DNA from: Novosphingobium hassiacum
Lineage (GTDB): Bacteria > Pseudomonadota > Alphaproteobacteria > Sphingomonadales > Sphingomonadaceae
Assembly (NCBI RefSeq): GCF_014196055.1
Contig: NZ_JACICY010000004.1
Span: 186,065 to 250,064 of the forward strand
Length of the DNA: 64,000 bases
Reading direction: 5' to 3'
Position numbers and translations under genes: made by a program. Positions 25,696-37,282 of this stretch are shown here, piece by piece (position 1 is the first letter of the stretch; every line of letters starts with the position of its first letter). Under the pieces are notes generated by a model. That model saw only the letters and a list, made by a program, of their open reading frames with translations, made no database searches and was not told the DNA's origin.

Positions 25696-25827
25696 GATCG
25701 TTCCCCCTTCAACTTCCGCGACAGCGCGCGGACCTTGAAAGGACCACGAAACGGTTTTGCCCGCAAGCCACGAAAAAGGGGGCCGCAAAGCCCCCTTCTC
25801 CGTTCGGTTTTGATGCGCAGTCGCCGA

Positions 25828-28521
25828 TCAGAAGTTGAACCGTGCCGATACGCCATAAGTGCGCGGCTGGTTGGGATAGCCCGAGATCGAGCCCTGCTGG
25901 GCGGGGCTGTCGAAGATCTGCAGCAGGTTGCGGTTGTCGAGCAGGTTGCGGCCCCACACCGAGAGCGACAGGCCATTTTCCATCGCGAACGTCAACGACG
26001 CATTCACGTCGTTGATTTCCTGGCGGAACTCGCGCGCCGCAGCGAGTGCGAGGCTGGCGTTGGTCGTGCCGTTCGGGTTGCGGAACAGCAGGTTCGGCAG
26101 ACCCTCGACCAGATTGAACGGCGATTCATAGTGATAGTCGAAGTGCACGATCACGTTGTTGCCGCCGCCGACCGGCTGGTTGTAATCGAGCGCCATCGTC
26201 GTCGACAGCGGCGAGACACCGGCAGGCGTCGTTCCGCTGAGATCGCCGAACGCCGAAACGTTGAAGCTGTCGAACTTGGGATCGAGGTAGGTCATCGCCA
26301 GCGACAGCGTCAGTTCGGGGATCGGACGCACCGAGCCGTCGAACTCCAGACCGAACACCGACTGCTTGCCTGCATTGGTCAGGAAGAAGCCCGTTCCGGT
26401 GAAGATGTTCGACTGGAAGCCCTTGATCGACTGCTTGAACACCGCGAAGTTGGCCGAAGCCACGCCCCAGTTGCCCTTGATGCCGAATTCGTACAGCGTC
26501 GAGTCCTCGGCGCCGGCAAAGCGGCCGGTCGCGTTGAGGTTCGGCACCGCAAGGTTCTGCGCGCGCAGGGCGACGAGGTCGGCAGGGCTTGGGCGGCTAT
26601 CGCGCGACAGGTTGATCGAGGCCGCCTTGTAGCCCGTCGCATAAGTCGCATAGACGTTGACGGTGTCGGTCACTTCCCACGCGAGACGCGCGGTGTAGCT
26701 GACATCGCCGTCGCTGATCTTGCCCGATTCCACTGCGTTGGGAACGTTCTGGAACGGCGGGAAGAACTGGAACGGCTTGAGGGCCAGGAGGGGGTTCTGC
26801 GCCGGATTGGTCGAAGCCGCCGTCGCGCCTGCCACGATCGCCTGATAGATCGGCGCGGTCGCCGCTCCGGTCGCGAATGCCTGCACTGCCGCCGCGTTCG
26901 CCGGGTTCACGCCGAAGTTGCCCAACCCCTGCGCAATGCCGCCTGCGCGGCCGAGCGCCACGAAATCGAGGCTTGCGAACACGTCGTTCGACGTCGTGTT
27001 GGTCGCGTACTTCTTGGAGTCATGCGTGTAGTTGAGCCCGCCGGTCAGCGTGACCCGGTCGGCGATCTTGAAATCGACCTGACCGAACACCGAGAACGCC
27101 TCGTTCTTCAGCGCGTAACGCTCGCTCAGTCCCTGCCCGTTGCCAAAGAACGTGCCTGCAAGGTTGCGCCCGACCAGCGGCGAAAGCTGCGTTTCCAGCG
27201 CCGGAACGCTGGTGCAGCGCGGGCTGCCAACAGCGCAACCGCTCTGCCCCTGGATCAGCAGGTTGGCATAGCTGCGCGCGGCTGGACCCCACGAGATTTC
27301 GTTGGCCTGATCGACCTTCTCGTTGAAGTAGAACGCACCCAGCAGCGCATTGACCGGGCCGTCCCAGTTGGTCGCGGCGCGGAATTCCTGCGTGAACGTC
27401 TTGAGCCGCAAATCCTGGAAGTTCTGGCGGAGCAGATCGACGCCGGTGAAGTCCGAATCCTGATCGGTCACCGCGTTGGTGCGACGATAGGCGGTGATCG
27501 AGGTCAGATTGATCGGACCCAGTTCATAGTCGATCTGGCCCGAAAGGCCCCAGTTCTCGATGTCGTTGGTCGAGGCGATGTTGTTGTAGATCACATCGTC
27601 GAACTTGGCCGATGGATCATTGATGACCGGGCGCCCACCGCCCAGCGCCTTGATTGCCGCAGTCGGCGCGGCCTGGCGGATATTGACCACCGCGCAGCAG
27701 TTTTCGTCGATCTTGCTGTAATCGCCGATCAGGCGCACCGACAGCGCAGAGGTAGGCTCGAGCAGGACCTGCCCGCGCACGAACCAGCGGTTGCGCTCGT
27801 TCTCCTTCTCGCCCGTACCGCGATCCTCGACGTAACCGTCGCGCTTGTTGTAGCCGCCCGCGATGCTGGCTGCGATCGTTTCCGAGATCGGACCGGTGAT
27901 CACGCCCTTGAGCACCAGCGCGTCGAAGTTGCCGTAGCTTGCCTCGACATTACCGCCGAGTTCGAACTGCGGCTTGCGCGTGACCAGCGAGATCACGCCC
28001 GCGCTGGCGTTCTTGCCGAACAGCGTCGACTGCGGGCCTTTCAGCACTTCGACGCGCTGCACGTCAGGCAGATCGGCAATCATCGAGGCCGAGCGCGAGC
28101 GGTACACGCCGTCGACGAACAGACCGACCGAAGGCTCGATCCCGGCGTTGTTCGCGCCGTTGCCGAAGCCGCGGATGTAGAAGTTGGTGTTAGCCGAGCT
28201 TTGCAGCTGGTTGACGCGCAGCGATGGCACCAGCGACGACAGGTCCTTGATATCGCGGATCTGCGCGCGTTCGATCGTTGCGGCGCTGGTTACGGAAACC
28301 GCGATCGGCGTGTCCTGCAGCGTCTGTTCGCGCTTGGAAGCGGTGACGATGATCTCGTTACCGTCTGCGGTCGTTTCGGCAGGTATGTCGGTTGCAGGCT
28401 GAGCTTCTTCGACCGCGGCTGCACCTTGCGCATAGGCTGCCGACGAGAACGCCAGCGCGACGCCACATGCTCCGGCAAGCAACACGGCCTGGCCGGTACG
28501 ACCGACAAAGTTCGACTTCAT
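25828..28521 (-). CDS. TonB-dependent outer-membrane receptor
   Basis: The 897-aa receptor imports a substrate across the outer membrane using TonB energy. It has a signal peptide (VALAFSSAAYAQG), a TonB-box-like stretch GNEIIVTASKREQTLQDTPI, a plug domain with VQRVEVLKGPQSTLFGKNAS at about 130-150, and a 22-strand barrel ending in NQPRTYGVSARFNF with the terminal phenylalanine needed for barrel assembly. There is no STN domain. The sequence resembles the large sphingomonad receptor group of unknown ligand; no neighbouring enzymes hint at the substrate. Confidence 0.93.
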   Translation of the reverse strand: MKSNFVGRTGQAVLLAGACGVALAFSSAAYAQGAAAVEEAQPATDIPAETTADGNEIIVTASKREQTLQDTPIAVSVTSAATIERAQIRDIKDLSSLVPSLRVNQLQSSANTNFYIRGFGNGANNAGIEPSVGLFVDGVYRSRSASMIADLPDVQRVEVLKGPQSTLFGKNASAGVISLVTRKPQFELGGNVEASYGNFDALVLKGVITGPISETIAASIAGGYNKRDGYVEDRGTGEKENERNRWFVRGQVLLEPTSALSVRLIGDYSKIDENCCAVVNIRQAAPTAAIKALGGGRPVINDPSAKFDDVIYNNIASTNDIENWGLSGQIDYELGPINLTSITAYRRTNAVTDQDSDFTGVDLLRQNFQDLRLKTFTQEFRAATNWDGPVNALLGAFYFNEKVDQANEISWGPAARSYANLLIQGQSGCAVGSPRCTSVPALETQLSPLVGRNLAGTFFGNGQGLSERYALKNEAFSVFGQVDFKIADRVTLTGGLNYTHDSKKYATNTTSNDVFASLDFVALGRAGGIAQGLGNFGVNPANAAAVQAFATGAATAPIYQAIVAGATAASTNPAQNPLLALKPFQFFPPFQNVPNAVESGKISDGDVSYTARLAWEVTDTVNVYATYATGYKAASINLSRDSRPSPADLVALRAQNLAVPNLNATGRFAGAEDSTLYEFGIKGNWGVASANFAVFKQSIKGFQSNIFTGTGFFLTNAGKQSVFGLEFDGSVRPIPELTLSLAMTYLDPKFDSFNVSAFGDLSGTTPAGVSPLSTTMALDYNQPVGGGNNVIVHFDYHYESPFNLVEGLPNLLFRNPNGTTNASLALAAAREFRQEINDVNASLTFAMENGLSLSVWGRNLLDNRNLLQIFDSPAQQGSISGYPNQPRTYGVSARFNF

Positions 28522-28771
28522 TTCGCGTTTTTCCTTTTACATTTCCCGGCAAGTCAGAGTGCCCGCTGGTGCGGTGCTTACCCCTTGGCGCCGGGCCGAC
28601 ATCCCGTTTCCCTGCCGCCAGCTTTACGTCCGGGTGTCTCGCCAAACAATGCGTATGCGCCGCTAACCCGCAGAATTCCTCGCATTTTCGCATGCTGTTG
28701 CAAACCGGTCACAGTGGCAACCATATCACCCGCGCTGCCGTAACGTCACCCATTCGCGCGCGGCCGAGCTT
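28522..28771. other. Receptor upstream region, no gene recognised
   Basis: This 250-base stretch lies between the minus-strand receptor start and the tandem repeats. It contains the receptor ribosome site (gaaaaacg...aaaagg complement) and AT-richer patches that may hold its promoter. I see no convincing ORF or RNA gene. Confidence 0.5.
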
Positions 28772-28870
28772 CCTTTTGATTTAGCGTGCTTGCCGCAACG
28801 CACCCCTTTTAATTCAGCGTGCTTGCCGCAACGCACCCCTTTTGATTCAGCGTGCTTGCCGCAACGCACA
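28772..28870. repeat. 33-bp tandem repeat, three copies
   Basis: The three units start at 28772, 28805 and 28838, each ccttttgattcagcgtgctt followed by gccgcaacgcacc, with one to three substitutions between them. The period of 33 equals 11 codons, so spurious ORFs stay open on both strands. The array stands 83 bases upstream of typA and could lie in its promoter or leader. No spacers separate the units, so it is not a CRISPR. Confidence 0.9.
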
Positions 28871-28952
28871 AGAAAGAGTAAGCGCGCGCCGATATCGGAG
28901 CGGGCCTCGTCTGTGCCGAAGCTCCTGCAGATTCCAAACCGAAAGCCAGTTC

Positions 28953-30797
<1,845 letters not shown>

Positions 30798-30870
30798 GGC
30801 CTCCAATCGGCCAACGCAAAGCGGCTCGAACTGCGCCGCGCGCCGAACGAGGTTCATCGATTTTCATATA

Positions 30871-30899
30871 AGGGGCGGCCGATGCGGTCGCCCTTTTTT
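30871..30899 (+). terminator. Rho-independent terminator of typA
   Basis: The stem gggcggcc / ggtcgccc (one mismatch) encloses a five-base loop and is followed by a run of six T. It lies 76 bases after the typA stop. Confidence 0.85.
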
Positions 30900-31107
30900 C
30901 TTGCGGCAAGCCGGCGCTCAGTTTCAGCAGTAACCGGCACAGTGTGTTGCACAGATGCAGCACCTCGCAACAAATTGCGATCAATCAGCAATATAGCGAA
31001 ACATGGCCTTTACAGCTATCTTGGGCAGATGCATCACCCACGACAGTAGGAGCGAGGGCAAGCCGTATCATCGGTAACGTTCTCCTTCCCATTGAGGGAT
31101 AATCACA

Positions 31108-34100
31108 ATGAAATCTTTCCCACGGGCTGCGCTTCTGCGCGGCACTGTCGCTACGTCCGCGCTCGCAATGAGCAGCCTCGGCCTTTTCGCCGTCCCGGCA
31201 ATGGCGCAATCCACGCCGCAGGTTGCTGAGGAAACTCCTGCACCTGCCGAAGATGCAACCATCGTCGTCACCGGGTCGCTGCTGCGCCGTGCCGATACGG
31301 CCACGCCTTCACCTGTCACCGTCATTGGTGCTGAAGACCTGCAGCGTGCCGGCGTCACCAACATGGCAGACGCAATTCGCCAGGCCTCGGCTGACGGCGC
31401 CGGTTCGATCGGTATCGGGTTCACCAGCGGCTTCTCGGCGGGCGGCTCTGCAGTTTCGCTGCGCAACCTCGGTGTTTCGTCAACGCTCGTGCTCGTCGAT
31501 GGCCTACGTTCGGCCAACTTCCCGCTCAGCGACGATGGCCACAACTCCTACGTCGATCTTTCGAGCATCCCGCAGGTCGCCGTCGAGCGCGTTGAAGTCC
31601 TGAAGGACGGCGCTTCCTCGACCTACGGTGCCGATGCGATCGGCGGCGTGGTCAACATCATCATGCGCAAGAAGTTCACCGGTCTCGAAGGCGGCGTCGA
31701 AGGCGGCGTGTCCGAAAAGGGCGACGGCCAGAAGTACCGTGCGCACCTGCTCGCAGGCTACGGCGACTACGACAGCCAAGGCTGGAACGTTTACATCGGC
31801 GGTGAATACGAAAAGGGCGGGAAGGTTACCGCAAGATCGCGCGGCTTCCCCTTCGACACGCTTGACCTCCGCGCCATCGGCGGCAAAGACAACAACCGTG
31901 CCGACGATACGCTGACTTCGCCTACCACCGACGCCGTTGTTACCCGCGTCACGCAGACCGATCTCAACAACCCGCTGGCCGGCAGCGTTGCGAATGCGAC
32001 GACGCCTGCGTTGTTCACGTCGCTGACCCCGCTGAACAGCTGCCTCTACGGCACATTTTCGGAGAATACCGCGTCACGCGTCGGCACCGCCTGCGCCCAT
32101 AACCTGACCCGCGAATACGTGCAGATCCTGCCCAAGCAGGAGCGCTACGCCGCTATCGGCCGCTTCAGCTTCCGCGTCGGCGACAACATCGAAGGCTACC
32201 TCGCAGGCAGCTACTCGCACAACAAGGTCGATATCACCCTGTTGCCGCGCGGCATTCGCCAGAACCAGGCTTTTGGCGGCTCGCCGTCTACGTCCACTTC
32301 CAACCCGGGCATTGTTCTTCCCGTCTGGATTTGTCCGTCGGGCGTCAATTGCGCCAATCCTGCAACGCCGGGTCGCACGCTCAACCCGAACAATCCTTAT
32401 GCTGCCGCTTTTGCCAATAATCCGGCCGCTGGCGCTGCACGCATCTACTACCTGTTCGGCGACGTGAAGTCCGGTTCGGTTCGCACCAACGAACTCTATC
32501 GCATCACTGGTGGCCTGCGTGGCACGATCGCCGATGCGTGGAACTGGAACATCGAAGCGGGTTACTCGCGCGATGATCTCAAGCTGGTGCAGACCGGCTT
32601 TGCCAACCTCAACGGTCTGGTGAAGGCGATCAACACGGGTTCGTACAACTTCGTCAATCCCAGCCTGAATTCGCAGGCAGTGCGCGATTCGGTGCTTCCG
32701 CCGATCACGTCACTGTCGAACTCGGAAGAAGCCACGGTTGACGCCTCGGTTAGCCGCAGCCTGTTCACCCTGCCGGGCGGCGATCTGCAGGTTGCTGTCG
32801 GCGGTCAGTACCGCAAGGAAAAGCTGACCAACCGCAGCGCCAACCCGAACCTCGACGTTCCCGGCCTCTCGACCGCGCAGGCCTATGGCAACCGCGACGT
32901 CTACGCGGCCTACTTCGAAATCGACGCGCCGATCCTGGATACGCTGGAAGTCAACGCCTCGGGCCGTTACGACCATTACTCCGAAGGCTTCAGCCACTTC
33001 TCACCGAAGTTCGGCGCAAAGTTCCAACCGATCAAGGAACTGGCGATCCGCGGCACCTACTCGGAAGGCTTCCGCGCCCCGACCTTCGCCGAGATCGATC
33101 CTCGCAGCTCTTTCTCGGGCTTCGTCGGATACACGCCAAATGCTGCGTTCCAGGCTGCCCACCCCAACAACGCCGCGTATTCGACCACGTATTCGGTCGG
33201 CCGCGGTTTCGTGGGCAACCCGAACATCCAGCCTGAAACCTCGCGCAGCTTCACGCTGGGTGCAGTGTTCCAGCCGACCAGCAAGATCAGCTTCACTGTC
33301 GATTACTTCAACGTGAAGAAGAAGGGCCTCGTCACCGCAGGTCCGCTGGCAGGGGACGCGATCAAGGCGTACTACTCGGTAGCCGGGCAAACCTTTGCAT
33401 CGGCCGCTGCTGCATCGGCCGCTGGTTGTGCTGCTGTTACTGCCGTTGGCGCAGGCTACTCGTGCAACGTTATTGACGGCGCCGATCCGTTCGCGCTCAA
33501 CGCGCTGCCTCGTTTGCTGGTTGTCAACGCACCGTACGTGAACTCCGACTATGACCTCACCACCGGTCTGCAATTCGGCGCGAATGCTCGGTTCGACCTT
33601 AGTGAAGACGTGCAGTGGCTGAGCCGCCTCGATCTGCAGGCAACGTTGAAGTATGACCGCCACCTCGATAACGGTGACGTGCAACGCTTCACCGGGACTG
33701 TCGGTCCCGCAGATCTGTCGTCGGGCGGTGGTACGCCGAAGTGGCGCGGCAACTGGCAGAACACGCTGGTTCTCGGCCAGTTCTCGCTGACTGCCACGAC
33801 ATACTACGTCGGCGCGATGAAGGGTGTTGCCGCAGACCAAGGCAATCTCGACACGTCGTGCGCGGCGACGCTCTACGGCGGTGGTCCTGCGTTCTGCAAG
33901 ATCAAGCGCTTCATCTATGCCGACGTGAATGCGTCGTTCGAAGTGAATGAGAACTTCAACTTCTTCATGTTCGTCGGCAATGTCACTAAGGCGGGCGCGC
34001 CGCTCTATGCGAACACGCTTTACACCACGCAGCCGAACTACCTGGCTTCGTGGCACCTGCCCGGCCTGATCGGCCGCACGTTCCGCGCAGGTGCGAACTT

Positions 34101-34110
34101 CAAGTTCTGA
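31108..34110 (+). CDS. TonB-dependent outer-membrane receptor, 1000 aa
   Basis: The signal peptide ends SLGLFAVPAMAQS. A TonB box-like EDATIVVTGSLLRRADTATP precedes a plug with LRNLGVSSTLVLVDGLRSAN and VERVEVLKDGASSTYGADAI (residues about 120-190), followed by a long barrel ending LIGRTFRAGANFKF. The plug with LVLVDG and GADAIGGVVNIIMRK is typical of the large sphingomonad receptors often linked to peptide, sugar or aromatic uptake. gaggga lies 8 bases upstream of the ATG. Ligand unknown; it is monocistronic with its own terminator. Confidence 0.94.
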   Translation: MKSFPRAALLRGTVATSALAMSSLGLFAVPAMAQSTPQVAEETPAPAEDATIVVTGSLLRRADTATPSPVTVIGAEDLQRAGVTNMADAIRQASADGAGSIGIGFTSGFSAGGSAVSLRNLGVSSTLVLVDGLRSANFPLSDDGHNSYVDLSSIPQVAVERVEVLKDGASSTYGADAIGGVVNIIMRKKFTGLEGGVEGGVSEKGDGQKYRAHLLAGYGDYDSQGWNVYIGGEYEKGGKVTARSRGFPFDTLDLRAIGGKDNNRADDTLTSPTTDAVVTRVTQTDLNNPLAGSVANATTPALFTSLTPLNSCLYGTFSENTASRVGTACAHNLTREYVQILPKQERYAAIGRFSFRVGDNIEGYLAGSYSHNKVDITLLPRGIRQNQAFGGSPSTSTSNPGIVLPVWICPSGVNCANPATPGRTLNPNNPYAAAFANNPAAGAARIYYLFGDVKSGSVRTNELYRITGGLRGTIADAWNWNIEAGYSRDDLKLVQTGFANLNGLVKAINTGSYNFVNPSLNSQAVRDSVLPPITSLSNSEEATVDASVSRSLFTLPGGDLQVAVGGQYRKEKLTNRSANPNLDVPGLSTAQAYGNRDVYAAYFEIDAPILDTLEVNASGRYDHYSEGFSHFSPKFGAKFQPIKELAIRGTYSEGFRAPTFAEIDPRSSFSGFVGYTPNAAFQAAHPNNAAYSTTYSVGRGFVGNPNIQPETSRSFTLGAVFQPTSKISFTVDYFNVKKKGLVTAGPLAGDAIKAYYSVAGQTFASAAAASAAGCAAVTAVGAGYSCNVIDGADPFALNALPRLLVVNAPYVNSDYDLTTGLQFGANARFDLSEDVQWLSRLDLQATLKYDRHLDNGDVQRFTGTVGPADLSSGGGTPKWRGNWQNTLVLGQFSLTATTYYVGAMKGVAADQGNLDTSCAATLYGGGPAFCKIKRFIYADVNASFEVNENFNFFMFVGNVTKAGAPLYANTLYTTQPNYLASWHLPGLIGRTFRAGANFKF

Positions 34111-34130
34111 TCTGATCAGAATATTGTACG

Positions 34131-34160
34131 GAAAGGGCGGCCTTGGTGCCGCCCTTTTTT
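34131..34160 (+). terminator. Rho-independent terminator of the receptor gene
   Basis: The perfect stem aaagggcggc / gccgcccttt has a six-base loop followed by T6. It lies 21 bases after the stop at 34110. Confidence 0.9.
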
Positions 34161-34236
34161 GTTGTCACCAAGTCCCGGAATTTGGCCGGCGATTATGATT
34201 TGCGGAAGTTACAGACCAAGGTCTGGCACGCTCCCA

Positions 34237-34269
34237 CCAAAAAGGGCGGCCCCATGCAGGACCGCCCTT
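34237..34269 (-). terminator. Rho-independent terminator of the minus-strand barrel gene
   Basis: On the minus strand the stem aagggcgg / ccgccctt is followed by TTTTT. It lies about 80 bases beyond the stop of the gene at 34347, with a family C repeat fragment between them. Confidence 0.75.
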
Positions 34270-34300
34270 GATCGGGTGGGGTGGGCGGGCGCTAGGTCGC

Positions 34301-34341
34301 TGCCCACCCCCAACCCCTCCCGCGAGCGGGAGGGGGGAAGT
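34301..34341. repeat. Partial intergenic repeat, family C
   Basis: The unit tgcccacccccaacccctcc followed by cgcgagcgggagggggga contains the inner palindrome ccctcccgcgagcgggaggg. It is the same family as 4078-4176 and 24702-24795 but only one half is present. Confidence 0.75.
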
Positions 34342-34346
34342 TCGGA

Positions 34347-35195
34347 TTAGAAGCGGAAGCCGACCGAGGCGCGCAGCGAGTGCGTGTCGAGGTACTTGTC
34401 GGCCAGACGCAGGTTGGTGCCGCCGCCGTTCAGCAGGAACGGGTTGGTCGCAGGCGCGGTGCCCGCACCGACCGAGACGGTGTACTTGTTGTCGCGATAG
34501 CGGCTGTAGAGGTACTCAAGGCCGAGCGAGATGTTGTTGGTCACCATGATCTCGGTGCCGCCGCCTGCCTGGTAGCCCCAGACCATCTTGCCGTCGTTGT
34601 TCTCGGTGAAGCTGTTGGCGGTGTTGGTGGTCGAGAAGTCGTGGTTGATCTTGGCGTAGCTGGCACCGCCCGTGGCGTAGAACAGCGCGCCGCCGCCCGG
34701 CGTGTAGCCGACGCGGGCACGGGCCGAGATCGCATAGCGCATTTCGCGGTCGATACGGTACGCAGCAGGCGTCGTGCTGAAGGCCGACGAACGCTCCTTC
34801 ATTTCGTTGTCCGACGCTTCGAGCAGGCCACCGAAGACGATGTTGCCCGCACGCTTGTCGAAGCCGACGCGGACGGCGTAATCGACGCCAGCCTTGTCAT
34901 TGCGGCAACCGGCTGCACGGTCACGGCCATTGGCACCGCCGTTGCAGAAGCCCGGGCCGAATGCGTTCGCACCGGTCGTGGTGGTGACGTTCTCGCCGTA
35001 ATTGCCATCGCGGTTGGTATCGAAGCTGATGCGGCTGCCGTTCTCGCCATTCAGCGCGATGCCACCGGCGCCCTGGATGTAGGCACCGTTGAAGTGGTTG
35101 TCGCGGTCCCACTCGGCATCCTGCGCGAGCGCGGGAACAGCGATGAGAGCGGCGGACGCGGCGAGAGGCCACGCGAAGCGATTACGGATGCTCAT
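34347..35195 (-). CDS. Outer-membrane beta-barrel protein (Omp25/OmpA-like porin family)
   Basis: The 282-aa protein has a signal peptide ending ALIAVPALAQD, then alternating beta strands: GAYIQGAGGIALNG, GVDYAVRVGFDKRAGNIVFG, YAISARARVGYTPGGGALFY, and GTEIMVTNNISLGLEYLYSR, ending SLRASVGFRF with the barrel-terminal phenylalanine. This fits the alphaproteobacterial Omp25/31-type eight-stranded barrels that shape surface and vesicle properties. Its own terminator follows at 34269. The specific role is unknown. Confidence 0.87.
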   Translation of the reverse strand: MSIRNRFAWPLAASAALIAVPALAQDAEWDRDNHFNGAYIQGAGGIALNGENGSRISFDTNRDGNYGENVTTTTGANAFGPGFCNGGANGRDRAAGCRNDKAGVDYAVRVGFDKRAGNIVFGGLLEASDNEMKERSSAFSTTPAAYRIDREMRYAISARARVGYTPGGGALFYATGGASYAKINHDFSTTNTANSFTENNDGKMVWGYQAGGGTEIMVTNNISLGLEYLYSRYRDNKYTVSVGAGTAPATNPFLLNGGGTNLRLADKYLDTHSLRASVGFRF

Positions 35196-35308
35196 TGATT
35201 TTCCTCACTAAGACGCCCCTGAGGGCGGTTTTCATGACAACTTCGCTACTGCGAGATGGTTTCAACCGCTCGTCGCATTTTTGACATTTTTCCAATCCGC
35301 TCCGGGAG

Positions 35309-35929
35309 TCAGAGGTCCGCAGCGGTCTGATTACCCGACGGCGCACGGTTGCTATCGTTGATCTGCGCAGTCATCCGGCGCGGAGCGTCGAAGGCATCCG
35401 TGCCCATGTAGCGCTCGAATTCCTCGACGAACCGAGTGGTCAGGCGTTCATCCTCGGCCGGCGCGATAGCCTCGCGCAGTTCGGGAAATCGCTCGCCCTC
35501 CTCGACATAGACGTGGTGCACCACTGCGCCGCGAATATGCTCGAGCTTGTCGCGCCATTCCTGGCTCATCGGGTCGATCGTCTCGAGAATACCCAGTTGG
35601 ATCCGCGTCATCGCGTGTTCCTCAAACGACTGACCCGCGTGCGCTTTCTCATGGTTGTTGGCCATCGCCGGATAGAGCACCGCTTCTTCGGCATTCGCGT
35701 GCGCGGTCAGGACCATCGACAGATCACGCAAGGCGGCCTGACGCTCGGCCTTCGACGCGGCATTGAGCGAAAGTTCGAAGCACGCATCGATCCGGCGATG
35801 ATGCTCGAGCACGTGGGACAGCCAGTCTCCCGGCTTGGCCAGATTGGTCGCGTGCGTTCGCGCTGCCTGACGCTCCTCATCACTTTCGAGCGGAGTGACT
35901 GCGGCGACGAGTTTATCGAGGAAAGACAT
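35309..35929 (-). CDS. Hemerythrin HHE-domain protein
   Basis: In this 206-aa four-helix protein the metal ligands of the HHE domain are visible: LEHHRRIDACFE at about 42, HANAEEAVLYPAM at about 77, and HIRGAVVHHVYVEEGERFPE at about 132. Such proteins bind a non-heme di-iron centre and act in oxygen, nitric oxide or redox sensing and repair. A C-terminal tail with no motif follows. It is upstream of the barrel gene on the same strand but separated by about 110 bases. Confidence 0.88.
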   Translation of the reverse strand: MSFLDKLVAAVTPLESDEERQAARTHATNLAKPGDWLSHVLEHHRRIDACFELSLNAASKAERQAALRDLSMVLTAHANAEEAVLYPAMANNHEKAHAGQSFEEHAMTRIQLGILETIDPMSQEWRDKLEHIRGAVVHHVYVEEGERFPELREAIAPAEDERLTTRFVEEFERYMGTDAFDAPRRMTAQINDSNRAPSGNQTAADL

Positions 35930-36079
35930 GGCAGGCCTCCTTCACAGAGCGATTTCAATTGCTTGAGCGAAACTCGCTACCCTCGGTTCCTTGCCTAGGC
36001 GTTCCGGTCGCCGAACCGTGCCTGGCGTGCCGCAAGGCGCACGTGACGCCGCATCTCGCCAATGCTCCATAACGGGTCT

Positions 36080-37282
36080 ATGGCGCCTGAGATGACGGAC
36101 CCGACCCCTTTCCCGTTCCCGACAGATGTCGCGGGACTTCGCGTGGCCTTGTTCAGCGGCAACTACAATTACGTGCGCGATGGCGCGAACCAGGCGCTTA
36201 ATCGGCTGGTCGGCTATCTCCAGCGCCACGGCGCGCAAGTGCGGGTCTATGCGCCGAAGGTCCGCCACCCTGCGTTCCCCTCGATGGGCAAGCTTGTCGG
36301 CGTGCCCTCGTTTGCCATCCCCGGTCGCGCAGAGTACCGCTTCCCTCTCGCGCTTTCGCCGCGCGTGCGCCGCGATCTCGACGCATTCGATCCGCACGTT
36401 GTCCACGTGTCCTCGCCCGACGTCGTCGGCCATCGCGCCGTGTCCTGGGCACGGCATCGCAAATTGCCGATCCTGGCATCGGTCCACACCCGGTTCGAGA
36501 CGTACTTCCGTTACTACAACATGGCCTGGGCCGAGCCGGTGATCGAGGCGCTGATGCGGCGCTTCTACCGGCGTTGCGATGCATTGGTCGCGCCGTCGGA
36601 ATCGATGGCGCAAGTGCTGCGCGACCAGCGCATGAACTACGACATCGACATCTGGTCACGCGGGGTCGACCGCGAGATATTCAACCCGGGCGTTCGCTGC
36701 CTCGAATGGCGGCGCGAACACGGCATCGCCGACGACGAGGTCGCGATCGGCTTTCTCGGGCGCCTGGTCATGGAAAAAGGGCTCGACGTCTTTTCGGATT
36801 CGATCGATCAGCTGCAGCGGCGCGGGGTCAAGCACAAGGTCATCGTGGTCGGCGAAGGGCCAGCGCGCGACTGGTTCGCCGCGCGCCTGCCGCAAGCGGT
36901 GTTCGTCGGCTTTCAGGGGGGAGCAGACCTTGGCCGTGCGGTTGCCAGCATGGACGTGCTGTTCAACCCCTCGGTCACCGAGACCTTCGGCAACGTCACG
37001 CTCGAGGCAATGGCTTGCGGTATCCCGGTGGTCGCCGCAGCTGCCACCGGTAGCCAGAGCCTCGTCGACGACAACGTCTCGGGCCGCCTGATTGCGCCCG
37101 GAGCCGTCCGCCAGTTCGGCGAGGCGCTCCGCTGTTATGTCGAGGATGCGGAACTACGCGCGCGCCACGGCGCGGCGGGCGAAGAACGCAGCCTCGAATT
37201 TTCGTGGGACCGGATCAACCAGGCGGTGGCAGACACATACCTGCGTCTGGTCCGCCTCAAGGCCAACAAGAAAGTGCGCTAG
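36080..37282 (+). CDS. Family 4 glycosyltransferase (GT-B, mannosyltransferase-like)
   Basis: The 400-aa glycosyltransferase has an N-terminal domain opening LRVALFSGNYNYVRDGANQA and a C-terminal nucleotide-sugar domain with IGFLGRLVMEKGLDVFSDSI and the E-x7-E region NPSVTETFGNVTLEAMACGI, PVVAAAATGSQSLV. It resembles GDP-mannose-dependent alpha-mannosyltransferases and the sulfoquinovosyl diacylglycerol synthases. The ATG at 36080 is preferred; 36062 and 36092 are alternatives. The acceptor is not known. The 3' end overlaps a convergent gene by four bases. Confidence 0.88.
   Translation: MAPEMTDPTPFPFPTDVAGLRVALFSGNYNYVRDGANQALNRLVGYLQRHGAQVRVYAPKVRHPAFPSMGKLVGVPSFAIPGRAEYRFPLALSPRVRRDLDAFDPHVVHVSSPDVVGHRAVSWARHRKLPILASVHTRFETYFRYYNMAWAEPVIEALMRRFYRRCDALVAPSESMAQVLRDQRMNYDIDIWSRGVDREIFNPGVRCLEWRREHGIADDEVAIGFLGRLVMEKGLDVFSDSIDQLQRRGVKHKVIVVGEGPARDWFAARLPQAVFVGFQGGADLGRAVASMDVLFNPSVTETFGNVTLEAMACGIPVVAAAATGSQSLVDDNVSGRLIAPGAVRQFGEALRCYVEDAELRARHGAAGEERSLEFSWDRINQAVADTYLRLVRLKANKKVR

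Noticed and set aside
25735..28743. 1002-codon plus-strand ORF opposite the TonB receptor
   Set aside because: It is Arg/Val/Asp-rich shadow sequence with no domains, while the minus-strand receptor has a signal peptide, plug and barrel end.
28772..28870. Tandem repeats as a CRISPR array
   Set aside because: The units are directly adjacent without unique spacers and no cas genes are near.
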